From JABSSA01 sp039984715 (GTDB lineage Bacteria; Pseudomonadota; Alphaproteobacteria; Rhodobacterales; Rhodobacteraceae), in contig JBDWUA010000008.1 in the NCBI GenBank assembly GCA_039984715.1, positions 269,709 through 333,708 on the forward strand: a stretch of 64,000 nucleotides of DNA, read 5' to 3'. The notes beneath the pieces were generated by a model. That model made no database searches. It worked only from the letters and a program-made list of their open reading frames with translations, and had not been told where the DNA came from. Both the position numbers and the translations under genes were made by a program. Below are positions 6,778 through 16,422 of this stretch, in pieces; the first letter of the stretch is position 1; each line of letters opens with the position of its first letter.

Positions 6778-8409
6778 ATGCGAATTTTTCTCAAGCTTTG
6801 TATTTGTCTGTGCGTTGCTATTGGTACGGCTGTGGCCGCGGCAAACAAAACCGAAGAGCAGGTGTTCGAATATGCGGTGAGCGGCGATTTTGAAGCGTTG
6901 GAAAACGTGTTTTCGCAAGCTCAAGAACGATATCTTGCAAAAGAAATCTCTGCCGATGACATGCGCGACCTTATGCGGCCCTTGCAGAGCACCCATCCCG
7001 ACGTGACACGGACTCTTCTGTCTTGGGTGAATGCCGATCCCGAAAGTGCATTTGCTCACATCGCTTTAGCTTGGAACATACAAGTGCGTGCAGCACAGAT
7101 GCGAGGCCCCAAAGCACGCCGATCAATACATCGCGACGCGTATTCAGAATTCAATGCACAAAATCAAAGCGCGGCGAAACACGCGCGTCACGCGTACAAA
7201 TTGGACCCGGACTTAATTCCCGCTTCCGACGCAATGATAACAATGCCGGTGTACATTCAAGGAATGCGCGACCCACTTCTGACATTGCGATTGATTATGC
7301 AGAAGCATCCGAATTGGGGGTCTTTGTCCCGTGGTCTGTATGCAGCTAATCCCGGCTGGGGGGGCATACCGCAAGATGTGCAAGAGCTCTGTGACGAGTT
7401 TGCCCCATTTGTACCGCCCGGAAATCAGATCAATATGACACTGCGCTGCTACTATTTTGGGTGGGGTAAGTACTATACGCGACAAGCTGCTAAATGGTTG
7501 GACGAAACGCGTGAAGATGCGGCTCTTGACAGTGCTTTGGACGAAATGCGGGTGCGATTTATCGCGAACCCGTGGATCAAGTCACGCAAAACACCCGAAG
7601 ATATCAAATTTGCCCGTTCTTTCATCCGTAATCATCCGCAGCCATGGGACTATGTAGACTTGGCAAGACGGTGGGACAGGATTGCACCACGAAACAGTAG
7701 CGAAGATCCCTATTTGTCGGACGAAATTCTGGGCAATGGGTTCGTACCTGCGTTGGCACGTCTCGAAAAGGACCCGTTAAACAAGACGATCTTGGACTTT
7801 CTCGCAAATGCGATTGAAGCCAAACGTATGGAACCGAACCGTATTGAGCTTGGAACAGACCCAGATCTATCGCAATTGAACCGCATGATTTTAGAAAGGC
7901 GATTGGTGGCGGCTCCGTACACATCGCAAAGTTGGTTAGACTATGCCTTTGAGCTTAGCGGAGCCTATGACGCCGCCGACAAAGCAAAAGCGGACTCCGC
8001 TTTCACCAATGCCATTTACTATTCAACGAACCCGGCAACTGTGCTCAGGAGTTATCTGTTTCAGCTTAATCGGCGCATTGAACGCTGGCAGCACTATGCT
8101 GTCCTGCAGCACGCGCCCAGACAAGATCATCAAATCGCAGAGCGTGACTATATACTGACTCTGGATCCTGATGCGGATATGTTTTGCCCCTATTTGCGTG
8201 CTTTTCGCGTTTATGAATTTGAATGCGCTGTCGCGCCTGCAGGCGTGGGAAATTGTACGAAAGGCAGTGGGTTAAGAATCAACGATACCGATTATGGTGA
8301 GTTGGCGCAGGAAATAGCCAATCGTCCTGCCTGTGCACCATTGATGGAAGCAAGCTATGAAGAGCTTCAGTTTAACCAACTCCCCGTTAAATTACCTGCG
8401 TTGGACTGA
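6778..8409 (+). CDS. Exported TPR/DUF4034-like hypothetical protein
   Basis: The 543-residue protein starts with a Sec signal peptide (RIFLKLCICLCVAIGTAVAA) and has an otherwise soluble, helical and Trp/Tyr-rich body. The pattern around residues 30-200 (short helix, RYLAKEISADDM, then WVNADPESAFAHIALAW and a block AKHARHAYKLDPDLIPA) resembles DUF4034 domain proteins, which are TPR-like. Cysteines in the C-terminal third (FCPYLRAF, FECAVAPAG, GNCTKG, PACAPL) could form disulfides in the periplasm. It stands alone between an AT-rich leader and a convergent frmA. No catalytic motif is seen. A protein-protein interaction role is inferred from the repeat-like architecture only. Confidence 0.75.
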   Translation: MRIFLKLCICLCVAIGTAVAAANKTEEQVFEYAVSGDFEALENVFSQAQERYLAKEISADDMRDLMRPLQSTHPDVTRTLLSWVNADPESAFAHIALAWNIQVRAAQMRGPKARRSIHRDAYSEFNAQNQSAAKHARHAYKLDPDLIPASDAMITMPVYIQGMRDPLLTLRLIMQKHPNWGSLSRGLYAANPGWGGIPQDVQELCDEFAPFVPPGNQINMTLRCYYFGWGKYYTRQAAKWLDETREDAALDSALDEMRVRFIANPWIKSRKTPEDIKFARSFIRNHPQPWDYVDLARRWDRIAPRNSSEDPYLSDEILGNGFVPALARLEKDPLNKTILDFLANAIEAKRMEPNRIELGTDPDLSQLNRMILERRLVAAPYTSQSWLDYAFELSGAYDAADKAKADSAFTNAIYYSTNPATVLRSYLFQLNRRIERWQHYAVLQHAPRQDHQIAERDYILTLDPDADMFCPYLRAFRVYEFECAVAPAGVGNCTKGSGLRINDTDYGELAQEIANRPACAPLMEASYEELQFNQLPVKLPALD

Positions 8410-8460
8410 CGCCCCAACGCAGTAGAAACGAGCTCATCGGGATTGTTGGGCTCTAAGCGA

Positions 8461-9573
8461 TCAAAACTCCACGACGGCTCTGATTGATTTGCCTTGGTGC
8501 ATCAAATCAAAGCCGTGGTTGATCTCGTCCAGTGTCAGCTTGTGGGTGATCATCGGGTCGATCTCGATTTTGCCGTCCATGTACCAATCCACGATCTTGG
8601 GTACATCCGTGCGCCCTTTGGCCCCGCCAAACGCCGTGCCGCGCCAGACCCGGCCCGTGACCAGTTGGAATGGGCGCGTCGCGATTTCTGCACCTGCCGG
8701 GGCCACGCCGATAATGATGCTTTCGCCCCACCCCTTATGCGCGGCCTCAAGGGCTGTGCGCATCACGTCCACATTGCCAGTGGCGTCAAACGTGTAATCC
8801 GCACCGCCGCCCGTCAGCTCGACCAGATGCGCGACCATATCGCCATCCACTTTGGACGGATTCACAAAGTCGGTCAGGCCAAAATGGCGCGCCATGGTTT
8901 CTTTGTCGTCGTTCAGATCAACGCCCACGATCTGATCGCACCCGGCCATGCGCAGCCCTTGGATCACGTTCAACCCGATGCCGCCCAGACCAAAGACCAC
9001 CGCACGGCTGCCGATTTCAACCTTGGCCGTGTTGATCACCGCCCCAATGCCCGTCGTCACGCCACATCCGATGTAACAAACCTTGTCAAAGGGCGCGTCC
9101 TTGCGGATCTTGGCCAGCGCAATTTCCGGCACAACCGTGTGGTTGGCAAAGGTCGAACAGCCCATATAGTGGTGGATCGGCGTGCCATCGAGCATGGAAA
9201 ACCGCGTTGATCCATCCGGCAACAGCCCCGCCCCTTGGGTCGCGCGCACCTTTTGGCACAGGTTGGTTTTCGGGTTCAGGCAATATTCGCATTCGCGACA
9301 TTCGGGCGTGTACAGAGGGATCACATGGTCGCCCACTTCCAAGGACGTCACGCCTTCGCCGACTTCTAAAACAACGCCCGCGCCTTCATGGCCCAGAATG
9401 GCCGGAAAGATGCCTTCGGGGTCTGCGCCAGACCGCGTGAATTCGTCCGTGTGGCACAATCCCGTCGCTTTGATCTCAACAAGAACCTCACCCGCACGAG
9501 GTCCATCAAGTTCAACCTCCATAATCTCAAGCGGTTGACCGGCGGCAACTGCGACTGCGGCTCGTGTTCTCAT
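8461..9573 (-). CDS. frmA: S-(hydroxymethyl)glutathione dehydrogenase / class III alcohol dehydrogenase
   Basis: This zinc-dependent medium-chain dehydrogenase oxidises S-hydroxymethylglutathione (the formaldehyde adduct) to S-formylglutathione with NAD+, and also reduces S-nitrosoglutathione. It shows the catalytic zinc motif GLCHTDEFT, the GHEGAG block, the structural zinc cysteines in CRECEYCLNPKTNLC, and the NAD fold GLGGIGLNVIQG. The preferred start is the second ATG (9573): a GAAGGA sits 9 bases upstream of it but touches the first ATG at 9582, and family members begin MRTRAAVAV. Codons look richer in G and C than those of the upstream neighbour, consistent with high expression or later acquisition. 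The next pathway enzyme, FghA, is encoded at 32273-33103. Confidence 0.96.
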   Translation of the reverse strand: MRTRAAVAVAAGQPLEIMEVELDGPRAGEVLVEIKATGLCHTDEFTRSGADPEGIFPAILGHEGAGVVLEVGEGVTSLEVGDHVIPLYTPECRECEYCLNPKTNLCQKVRATQGAGLLPDGSTRFSMLDGTPIHHYMGCSTFANHTVVPEIALAKIRKDAPFDKVCYIGCGVTTGIGAVINTAKVEIGSRAVVFGLGGIGLNVIQGLRMAGCDQIVGVDLNDDKETMARHFGLTDFVNPSKVDGDMVAHLVELTGGGADYTFDATGNVDVMRTALEAAHKGWGESIIIGVAPAGAEIATRPFQLVTGRVWRGTAFGGAKGRTDVPKIVDWYMDGKIEIDPMITHKLTLDEINHGFDLMHQGKSIRAVVEF

Positions 9574-10005
9574 GACAGACATTCCTTCGTTCTAATTTCC
9601 AGTCATTCACACGCGTCACAGGGGGTGAGTCAATGATCGGAAAATGCATTGGCACATTATTCCCCGCTAGGTTGTGATATCAGCACGTCAGAAACGCCAA
9701 TACTAAAATTCGCCGATACAGGTTATGCGAACGGGAACAGATTTAACCACCGTCGGTTCGGCATTGAACCACCTGCCAAAAGCAAGCAACGGTTCATCAA
9801 CCCCATGCAATCCTGACGATTTGAACCGCTCGGACATTCAGCAAAAAGACGCGTTTGGGCGATAATGCGCTCGGTTTAATGGAAATCTGTGTTTGTTTGG
9901 AAACGGATTTAAGTCTTAGTTCGCTTACAGGCATAAAATTATTGGCCTTCGCGGAGTTGACCTCATAGCGTTGCGCGCAAATCAATTGATAAAGCGGAAT
10001 TTCAT
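9574..10005 (+). other. Divergent intergenic region, no gene
   Basis: This stretch lies between the divergent frmA and the dehydrogenase gene at 10006. No supported gene, tRNA or repeat is seen. It must contain promoters in both directions. No operator could be identified with confidence. Confidence 0.6.
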
Positions 10006-11103
10006 ATGGTGCCTCGTGCCCACATTTGCACCATCCCCGGCGATGGCATTGGGCAAAACGTAACCGAGGCAGCTTTGGCCGTTGCAGACGCGGCCCTCTC
10101 AAAATGCGGGTTACCGAAGCTGCACCGCGATGTCGTAAATGCGGGCGCGGGATATTTCCGCGAGACCGGGCGCGATATTGAACCAAACGGTGAAGACCGT
10201 GCCAAATCAGCAGATGCAGTTTTTCTGGGCGCGATTGGGTTACCGTCTATCAGGCACAAAGACGGTACAGAAATTTCCCCGCATTTGCGCCTGCGCGATC
10301 AGATGGAACTGTATGCTGGCGTCAGACCCGTGCGTGCCTATCCAAACGCTCCGCAAAGGTTGGCAGATCCCCGCGCGGCAGGCATTGATCTCGTGATCTT
10401 GCGCGAATCCACAGAAGGGTTGTTTTATTCTGCAGCCGTGCATGGTCGATCCGACATCAGGGGTGACACCGAAGTCCGCGACACATTGCGAATCACACGA
10501 AATGTCACCGAACGATTGCACGCATTTGCGTTTAAGCTTGCACAAAAGCGCAAAGAACGAGGCCAAACTGCGCGGGTGACCTGTGTCGACAAAGCCAATG
10601 TTTTTGCGTCCATGGCCTTCTTTCGAAAAATATTTGACGAAATCCGTCAATCGCACCCCGATGCACAGGCCGATTACAACTATGTTGATGCCATGGCGCT
10701 TGATCTTGTGCGTCAGCCTTGGGCGTTTGACATTTTGGTCATGGAAAACATGTTCGGGGACATCCTGTCAGACTTGGCCGGTGGTTTGGTCGGCGGCATG
10801 GGTATGGCTGCATGCGCCGAACTGGGCGACGCACATGGGTTGTTTCAACCCGCACATGGCAGCGCCCCAGACATCGCGGGACAAGACAAAGCCAACCCCT
10901 TGGCGGCCATACTTTCGGGCGCTTTGATGCTGGATTACTTGGCGGACCGATTTGATACCCCTGCATATGCCAAAGCTGGATTGTTGATCGACGCCGCCAT
11001 CGAAAAAGGTTTTGCCGCCAATGACATCCGCCCCATGGAATTTGGCGGAGACATGGGCACAAAAGCCGTCACCAATACAATTTTGAAAACTCTGGAGGCC
11101 TAA
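10006..11103 (+). CDS. Isocitrate/isopropylmalate-family dehydrogenase
   Basis: The 365-residue protein belongs to the beta-decarboxylating dehydrogenase family (isopropylmalate, isocitrate, tartrate/D-malate dehydrogenases). It has IPGDGIG near the start, the substrate-arginine block LRLRDQMELYAGVRPVRAYP (about 94-113), RESTEGLFYS (about 128-137), the catalytic lysine in VDKANV (about 194-199), and the metal-binding MENMFGDILSDLAGGLVGG (about 246-264). It is not next to leu genes and is co-transcribed with a Gfo/Idh/MocA oxidoreductase, with a one-base gap. It is therefore more likely a catabolic dehydrogenase of the tartrate/D-malate type than LeuB; the substrate is not decidable here. Confidence 0.88.
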   Translation: MVPRAHICTIPGDGIGQNVTEAALAVADAALSKCGLPKLHRDVVNAGAGYFRETGRDIEPNGEDRAKSADAVFLGAIGLPSIRHKDGTEISPHLRLRDQMELYAGVRPVRAYPNAPQRLADPRAAGIDLVILRESTEGLFYSAAVHGRSDIRGDTEVRDTLRITRNVTERLHAFAFKLAQKRKERGQTARVTCVDKANVFASMAFFRKIFDEIRQSHPDAQADYNYVDAMALDLVRQPWAFDILVMENMFGDILSDLAGGLVGGMGMAACAELGDAHGLFQPAHGSAPDIAGQDKANPLAAILSGALMLDYLADRFDTPAYAKAGLLIDAAIEKGFAANDIRPMEFGGDMGTKAVTNTILKTLEA

Positions 11104-11104
11104 T

Positions 11105-12133
11105 ATGGCACCCTTAAATGTAGTCGTCGTCGGACTTGGATATTTCAGCCAGTTCCATATGCGTGCATGGGTCGCGAACCCCAATGCACGCCTTGCCGCG
11201 GTTTGTGATACAAACACTGAACGGGCAACCAAAGTCGGGAACGCATTTCAAACTCAAGCCTTTTTCGACATTTCGGAAATGCTGGAAAACACCGAAGCGC
11301 AAATTGTCGACATTGTTGCACCCCCATCGGCGCACGCGGAATTGGTGCGCGCATCTTTGGCCCCTGATCGCGTGGTCATATGCCAAAAACCGTTCTGCAA
11401 ATCGATAGCCGAGGCAGAAGCTGTCATCGCAGAAGCCGACGCTGTCGGTGCGCAAATTGTCATTCACGAAAACTTCCGCTTTCAACCTTGGCATCGGGAA
11501 ATCAAAGATTTCTTAGACCAAGAAAAAATGGGAACTGTTTGGCAAGCGCGTTTTGCCCTGCGCCCGGGCGACGGGCGCGGCGCCGATGCCTATCTGTCAC
11601 GACAACCTGCCTTTCAAACAATGCCTCGGTTGCTCATTCAAGAAACTGGCGTGCATTTCCTCGACTTGTTCCGATGGATGTTTGGCGACGTCAAAAGCAT
11701 CTATTGTGAGATACGGCGTTTGAATTTCATCCTCGAAGGCGAAGACGCAGGGTTTGTCATCATGGAACACGAGACTGGCACACGTTCCATTTTTGACGGG
11801 AACCGGTTGGGCGATCTCGTCACAAATGACCCCAGAAGAACGATGGGTGTTATGGATATCGAAGGCGACACTGGCACTTTATCGCTGGACAGCAATGGAC
11901 GTCTTTGGTTGCGAAAGTTTGGCGAAAGAACACCCGAGCTTTTGCCGTTAACACGGCCTATGGATGCGCGCAGTTTTGGGGGTGGATGTGTGGCTGCGTT
12001 GATCGATCATGTTGTTGATGCCACGCTGTCCGGAGAAACGCCTGAGAATACCGCACGTGAATATCTACCCGTGATGCACCTGACCGAAGCGGCGTATACA
12101 TCCGCGGACCAAGGGCAAAAAATCAAGTTCTAA
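11105..12133 (+). CDS. Gfo/Idh/MocA family oxidoreductase
   Basis: The 342-residue protein has the N-terminal NAD(P)-binding Rossmann fold with VVGLGYFSQFHM (about 8-19) and the EKP-like catalytic lysine in VICQKPFCKS (about 91-100), followed by the typical beta-sheet C-terminal domain. HENFRFQPWHREI (about 121-133) is the substrate-side motif of the family. A GGAGG sits seven bases before the ATG, inside the last codons of the preceding gene, so the pair is an operon. Family members act on sugars, inositols and related polyols. The pairing with a decarboxylating dehydrogenase suggests a small sugar-acid route, as an inference. Confidence 0.9.
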   Translation: MAPLNVVVVGLGYFSQFHMRAWVANPNARLAAVCDTNTERATKVGNAFQTQAFFDISEMLENTEAQIVDIVAPPSAHAELVRASLAPDRVVICQKPFCKSIAEAEAVIAEADAVGAQIVIHENFRFQPWHREIKDFLDQEKMGTVWQARFALRPGDGRGADAYLSRQPAFQTMPRLLIQETGVHFLDLFRWMFGDVKSIYCEIRRLNFILEGEDAGFVIMEHETGTRSIFDGNRLGDLVTNDPRRTMGVMDIEGDTGTLSLDSNGRLWLRKFGERTPELLPLTRPMDARSFGGGCVAALIDHVVDATLSGETPENTAREYLPVMHLTEAAYTSADQGQKIKF

Positions 12134-12437
12134 GCGGCTGATATGTGCATTTTGGTCTGTAACATCAGGGTTCGCAGGGTTTGCTCCCTTGCCGAAGAAA
12201 AAGTCGTCATTTGGGGTGCACAAAACCGAGATCATTGAGCGCGTGTGTTAAGAGGTTCTTGTCACCCGTAGGTTCATGATAAGTGCGACTTCGTGCTGCC
12301 ACGGTTAAATTTTGCCCTCGCCTCTTGCCTCACGCCATCCGAACCAAAACCGCAATGAACAAAAGCCGCGTACATGCTGGCTTCAATTTCCTTTGCGAGA
12401 GGATTAAAAGACATCCAAACACAACAAGGTCAGGCAG
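12134..12437 (+). other. Intergenic region upstream of gpmI
   Basis: About 300 bases with no supported gene on either strand. No strong terminator or known RNA element is evident. It presumably carries the gpmI promoter. Confidence 0.55.
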
Positions 12438-13949
12438 ATGATGAATAGAAAACCCGTTGTTCTTTGTATTTTGGATGGGTGGGGGCTGTCGCCAAAAGTG
12501 GAAGGCAATGCCGTTGCTCAGGCTGATACGCCAACGTTTGATCGGATCATGTCGACCTGCCCGAACGCAACACTGACCACGTTTGGTCCAGATGTTGGAT
12601 TGCCAAAAGGACAGATGGGAAATTCCGAAGTCGGGCACACAAATATCGGTGCTGGACGCGTTGTTGCCATGGATCTGGGGCAGATAGACTTGGCGATCGA
12701 GAATGGCAGCTTTTTCACGAACGCCGCACTGACCGAATGGATCGACGGCATGAAAGCCACGGGCGGGGCAGCTCATATTATGGGGCTCGTTTCGGACGGC
12801 GGCGTTCACGGGTCTTTGGAACACATGAATGCCGCAATAAAAGCATGCCGAGATGCTGGATTAACGGTTTGGATTCACGCGCTGACAGATGGACGAGATG
12901 TTGCCCCGACGTCAGGCGCCGCATTCATCGAGTCCTTGGAAGCGGGCCTTCCGGATGGCGCGAAGATCGCAACGCTTACAGGTCGCTATTATGCGATGGA
13001 TCGCGACACCCGATGGGAACGTGTTCAAACCGCAAGTGCCGCGATTTTGCACGCCGAAGGCTTGCGCGCTTCAACTGCAAGCGCGGCAATGACTGCTTCG
13101 TATGCGGCGGACATCAATGATGAATTCGTGCAAGCACATGTCCTTGAGGGATATGCGGGCGCAGCAGATGGCGACGGCTTTTTCTGTCTGAATTTTCGGG
13201 CAGACCGTGCCCGCCAAATCATGGCGGCCTTGGCTGATCCAGCATTTGACGCCTATGACACAGGCAAACGGCCAGTGTGGTCCGGGGTTTTGGGCATGGC
13301 CGAGTATTCAGACGCGCACAACACGTATATGACGACCGCATATCCCAAACAAAAAATCGTCAACACGCTCGGCGCATGGGTTGCACAGCATGGTCTGAAA
13401 CAATTTCGCCTTGCTGAAACCGAGAAATACCCACACGTCACCTTCTTTTTAAATGGCGGGAAGGAAGCCCCTGAAACCGGCGAAGATCGGTTCATGCCGA
13501 AATCACCAAGGGTTGCGACTTATGATCTACAACCCGAAATGTCTGCATCCGAAGTCAGCGACAAATTTGTCGAAGTGATCAACGCGGATTACGATTTGAT
13601 TGTCGTAAACTTCGCAAACCCTGACATGGTCGGACACACGGGCGATGTGGAAGCTGCCAAAATGGCATGTGAGGCGGTGGATACCGGGTTGGGACGGGCT
13701 ATCGACGCTTTGGAAAAGGTTGGGGGCGCAATGGTTCTATGCGCAGACCACGGGAATTGTGAAATGATGATCGATCCTGAAACGGGCGGTGCGCATACGG
13801 CGCATACTCTTAACCCCGTACCCGTTGCAGTCGTCGGGGCCACTGGAACATTGCGGGATGGACGTCTGGCAGATTTGGCGCCCACACTGCTTGCTTTGCT
13901 TGGTCTGCCTCAGCCCGTTGAAATGACAGGGGTATCTCTGCTTTCATGA
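12438..13949 (+). CDS. gpmI: 2,3-bisphosphoglycerate-independent phosphoglycerate mutase
   Basis: GpmI interconverts 3- and 2-phosphoglycerate through a phosphoserine intermediate and needs manganese. The 503-residue sequence is full length. It shows the metal-binding LDGWG (about 12-16), the catalytic serine in MGNSEVGHTNIGAGR (Ser63), the HALTDGRDV substrate loop (about 147-155), the NFRADRARQI block (about 251-260) and the C-terminal ADHGN and THTLNP-type metal ligands (VLCADHGNCE, AHTLNPVPV). Two adjacent ATGs (12438, 12441) are possible starts. The stop overlaps the next gene by ATGA, and the gpmI-envC-ctpA order is common in Rhodobacterales. Confidence 0.97.
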   Translation: MMNRKPVVLCILDGWGLSPKVEGNAVAQADTPTFDRIMSTCPNATLTTFGPDVGLPKGQMGNSEVGHTNIGAGRVVAMDLGQIDLAIENGSFFTNAALTEWIDGMKATGGAAHIMGLVSDGGVHGSLEHMNAAIKACRDAGLTVWIHALTDGRDVAPTSGAAFIESLEAGLPDGAKIATLTGRYYAMDRDTRWERVQTASAAILHAEGLRASTASAAMTASYAADINDEFVQAHVLEGYAGAADGDGFFCLNFRADRARQIMAALADPAFDAYDTGKRPVWSGVLGMAEYSDAHNTYMTTAYPKQKIVNTLGAWVAQHGLKQFRLAETEKYPHVTFFLNGGKEAPETGEDRFMPKSPRVATYDLQPEMSASEVSDKFVEVINADYDLIVVNFANPDMVGHTGDVEAAKMACEAVDTGLGRAIDALEKVGGAMVLCADHGNCEMMIDPETGGAHTAHTLNPVPVAVVGATGTLRDGRLADLAPTLLALLGLPQPVEMTGVSLLS

Positions 13950-15076
13950 GGTGGCTTTGGTTTAGTCTTTGGTTTTTGGCCAGTCCGATATCGGCGCAAA
14001 GCGATCCTGCACAACAGGCACGGGAAGCACTGATCCAATTGGATGCCGCGGCCCAAAAGCTGCAAGACGCGGACAAAGCCCGTGACAGGGTTCGCGCATT
14101 GACGGAAACCGTCCAAGCATACGAAGCCGGCCTGACAGCGATCCGGGACAGTCTGCGCAGCGCATCCTTGCGCGAGTCGCAGTTACGCAATTCCTTGCAA
14201 GCGCGTGACAAAGAAATCGCGCAGTTGATGGGCATCTTGTTGGCCATTCAACCCGGAACGAATCCACGCACGTTTTTGCACCCAAACGGCCCTACAGGCA
14301 CTGCACGTGCGGGCATGTTGTTGGCCGACCTAACGCCAGAATTGAACAGGCAAGCAGTGGACCTTCGTCTTGACCTTGAAAACGTCGCAAATTTGGCTCT
14401 TCTTCAGCGCAATGCCCGCGCACAATTGCAACGGGGCTTAAGCGCTGTGACACAATCACGCGTCGCTCTGAACACAGCGATGGCAGAGCGCACAGATTTA
14501 CCGATGCGATTTTTTGAAGACGATGAACGCGCCGCAACACTTTTGGCTTCGTCCGAAACGCTTGATGCGTTTTCTTCGGGGCTTGCATCCGTGGCAAATG
14601 ACGACATTGGTTGGACACCTCCTCCGCTTCAAGATCAGATTGGGATGTTGCCCCTGCCAGTCCGCGGTGTCACGTTACGCCGCGCAAACGAAGCAGATGC
14701 CGCAGGAATTACCCGCCCGGGCCTGTTGATGGCAACACGTTCCGGCGCATTGGTTGCAAGCCCGACGGCGGCAACGATCCGCTATATTGGCCCCCTTTTG
14801 GACTTTGGCACAGTGGTAATCTTGGAACCACGTGCAGACACTCTTTTCATATTCGCGGGCCTTGATCGCGCCTATGGAGAAGCGGGCCAAGTGATCACAG
14901 ATGGGACCCCCGTGGGGCTAATGGGCGGGTTGAAGCCCGATCTAAGCCTAAATCCGCCTTCAATTGGTGGTGAAAGGGGTAGTACTGAACGCCGCGAAAC
15001 GCTCTATATAGAAGTAAGACAAAACAATACGCCGCAGGACCCGGCTGAATGGTTCCGGATCGATGAGGATAAATAA
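13946..15076 (+). CDS. Murein hydrolase activator, EnvC/LytM-like
   Basis: This 376-residue protein has a signal peptide (cleavage after ISAQ or SAQS), a long N-terminal coiled coil (about 20-100, then 135-190), and a C-terminal peptidase M23/LytM-like domain (about 255-365) with the LLDFGTVVILEP and GLDRAYGEAGQVITDGTPVG pattern. The zinc-binding His and Asp residues of active LytM enzymes are absent, as in EnvC-type proteins that activate cell-wall amidases rather than cut peptidoglycan. The gene overlaps gpmI by four bases and is followed within 4 bases by ctpA. The likely site of action is the periplasmic division apparatus. Confidence 0.85.
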   Translation: MRWLWFSLWFLASPISAQSDPAQQAREALIQLDAAAQKLQDADKARDRVRALTETVQAYEAGLTAIRDSLRSASLRESQLRNSLQARDKEIAQLMGILLAIQPGTNPRTFLHPNGPTGTARAGMLLADLTPELNRQAVDLRLDLENVANLALLQRNARAQLQRGLSAVTQSRVALNTAMAERTDLPMRFFEDDERAATLLASSETLDAFSSGLASVANDDIGWTPPPLQDQIGMLPLPVRGVTLRRANEADAAGITRPGLLMATRSGALVASPTAATIRYIGPLLDFGTVVILEPRADTLFIFAGLDRAYGEAGQVITDGTPVGLMGGLKPDLSLNPPSIGGERGSTERRETLYIEVRQNNTPQDPAEWFRIDEDK

Positions 15077-15079
15077 CAA

Positions 15080-16417
15080 ATGAAAAAATTCGTAATGGCC
15101 GCGCTTGGCGGTACTGTGGCAGGAATATTGGCCACCACGCAGGTGGCGGGTCCATTGCTGGCGCAGGGCAAAAGGCCAGAAAGTGTTTACGAGCAGCTGG
15201 ATCTGTTTGGTGATATTTTCGAACGTATTCGCGGACAATACGTTGAAGAAGTCGATTCGAGCGAACTGATCGAAGCAGCCATTGACGGTATGCTCACTTC
15301 GCTTGATCCCCATTCAAGCTATTTGTCGCCTGAAGACGCGCAACAAATGCAAGTTCAGACACGCGGCGAATTTGGTGGCTTGGGCATCGAAGTCACGCAA
15401 GAAGAAGGCTTTGTCAAAGTTGTTTCACCGATGGATGGAACCCCTGCTGACGAGGCTGGCGTCGAAGCCGGTGATTTCATCACCCATGTGGATGGCGAAA
15501 GCATGTTGGGTCTGACCCTTGATGAAGCGGTGGATCGCATGCGCGGTCCAGTTGGATCAGAGATCATCATCACGATTGCACGTGAAGGTGAAACAGAGCC
15601 CTTTGACGTAACCATCATTCGCGACACAATCGAATTGCAGGCCGTCCGTGCACGCACCGAAGGCGAAGCCGTCGTTTTGCGGGTGACAACCTTCAACGAC
15701 AAGACCACGCCGAACCTGATCGAAAAGCTGAAAGCCCAAGTGGAAGAACTGGATGGCATGGAAAATGTCACCGGTTTTGTTCTGGATTTGCGCAACAATC
15801 CGGGCGGCTTGCTGACTCAGGCGATCCGCGTTTCGGATGCGTTCCTGGAAAAAGGTGAAATTGTTTCGACCAGAGGCCGCAATCCACAAGATGGCGACCG
15901 TTTCAATGCAACACCCGGCGACCTTGCTGAAGGAAAACCAATCGTTGTTCTGATCAACGGTGGTTCAGCATCTGCGTCTGAAATCGTTGCTGGGGCTCTT
16001 CAAGATCATCGTCGCGCCATTGTCGTGGGCACAAAAAGCTTTGGTAAGGGGTCCGTTCAGACGGTCATGCCACTGCGTGGAGACGGCGCAATGCGTTTGA
16101 CAACTGCGCGGTATTACACACCGTCTGGCCGTTCCATCCAAGCCTTGGGTGTCTCGCCTGACATCGTCGTGGAACAACCACGCAGCCGTCCGAACGAGGA
16201 AGAAGAAGAGGAAGCCCGTTCAAACGTGCGTCAAAGATCAGAAGCTGATTTGCGCGGCCGACTGAACAATGACTCGCTTAGCGAAGACGAAATTCGCCAG
16301 ATCGAAGAAGATCGTTTGAAAGCGGAAAAGACTGCTGAATTGCGCGAAGAGGATTATCAATTGGCTTACGCGATTGACATCCTTAAAGGCCTAACAGCCT
16401 TCACACCCGCACAATAA
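15080..16417 (+). CDS. ctpA: C-terminal processing peptidase, S41 family
   Basis: The 445-residue periplasmic serine protease removes C-terminal segments of envelope proteins. It contains a signal/anchor segment (about 5-28), an N-terminal helical region, a PDZ domain (about 95-170, FGGLGIEV), and the S41 catalytic domain. The Ser-Lys dyad is in GGSASASEIVAGAL (Ser298) and GTKSFGKGSVQT (Lys323). A charged tail rich in Glu/Arg (about 370-430) follows. EnvC-CtpA adjacency fits a shared role in peptidoglycan remodelling, where CtpA-type proteases control hydrolases. Confidence 0.95.
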   Translation: MKKFVMAALGGTVAGILATTQVAGPLLAQGKRPESVYEQLDLFGDIFERIRGQYVEEVDSSELIEAAIDGMLTSLDPHSSYLSPEDAQQMQVQTRGEFGGLGIEVTQEEGFVKVVSPMDGTPADEAGVEAGDFITHVDGESMLGLTLDEAVDRMRGPVGSEIIITIAREGETEPFDVTIIRDTIELQAVRARTEGEAVVLRVTTFNDKTTPNLIEKLKAQVEELDGMENVTGFVLDLRNNPGGLLTQAIRVSDAFLEKGEIVSTRGRNPQDGDRFNATPGDLAEGKPIVVLINGGSASASEIVAGALQDHRRAIVVGTKSFGKGSVQTVMPLRGDGAMRLTTARYYTPSGRSIQALGVSPDIVVEQPRSRPNEEEEEEARSNVRQRSEADLRGRLNNDSLSEDEIRQIEEDRLKAEKTAELREEDYQLAYAIDILKGLTAFTPAQ

Positions 16418-16422
16418 GCGGA

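Noticed and set aside
8494..9210. 238-codon plus-strand frame opposite frmA
   Set aside because: It is the mirror of a strongly conserved zinc dehydrogenase; the sequence has no protein-like pattern.
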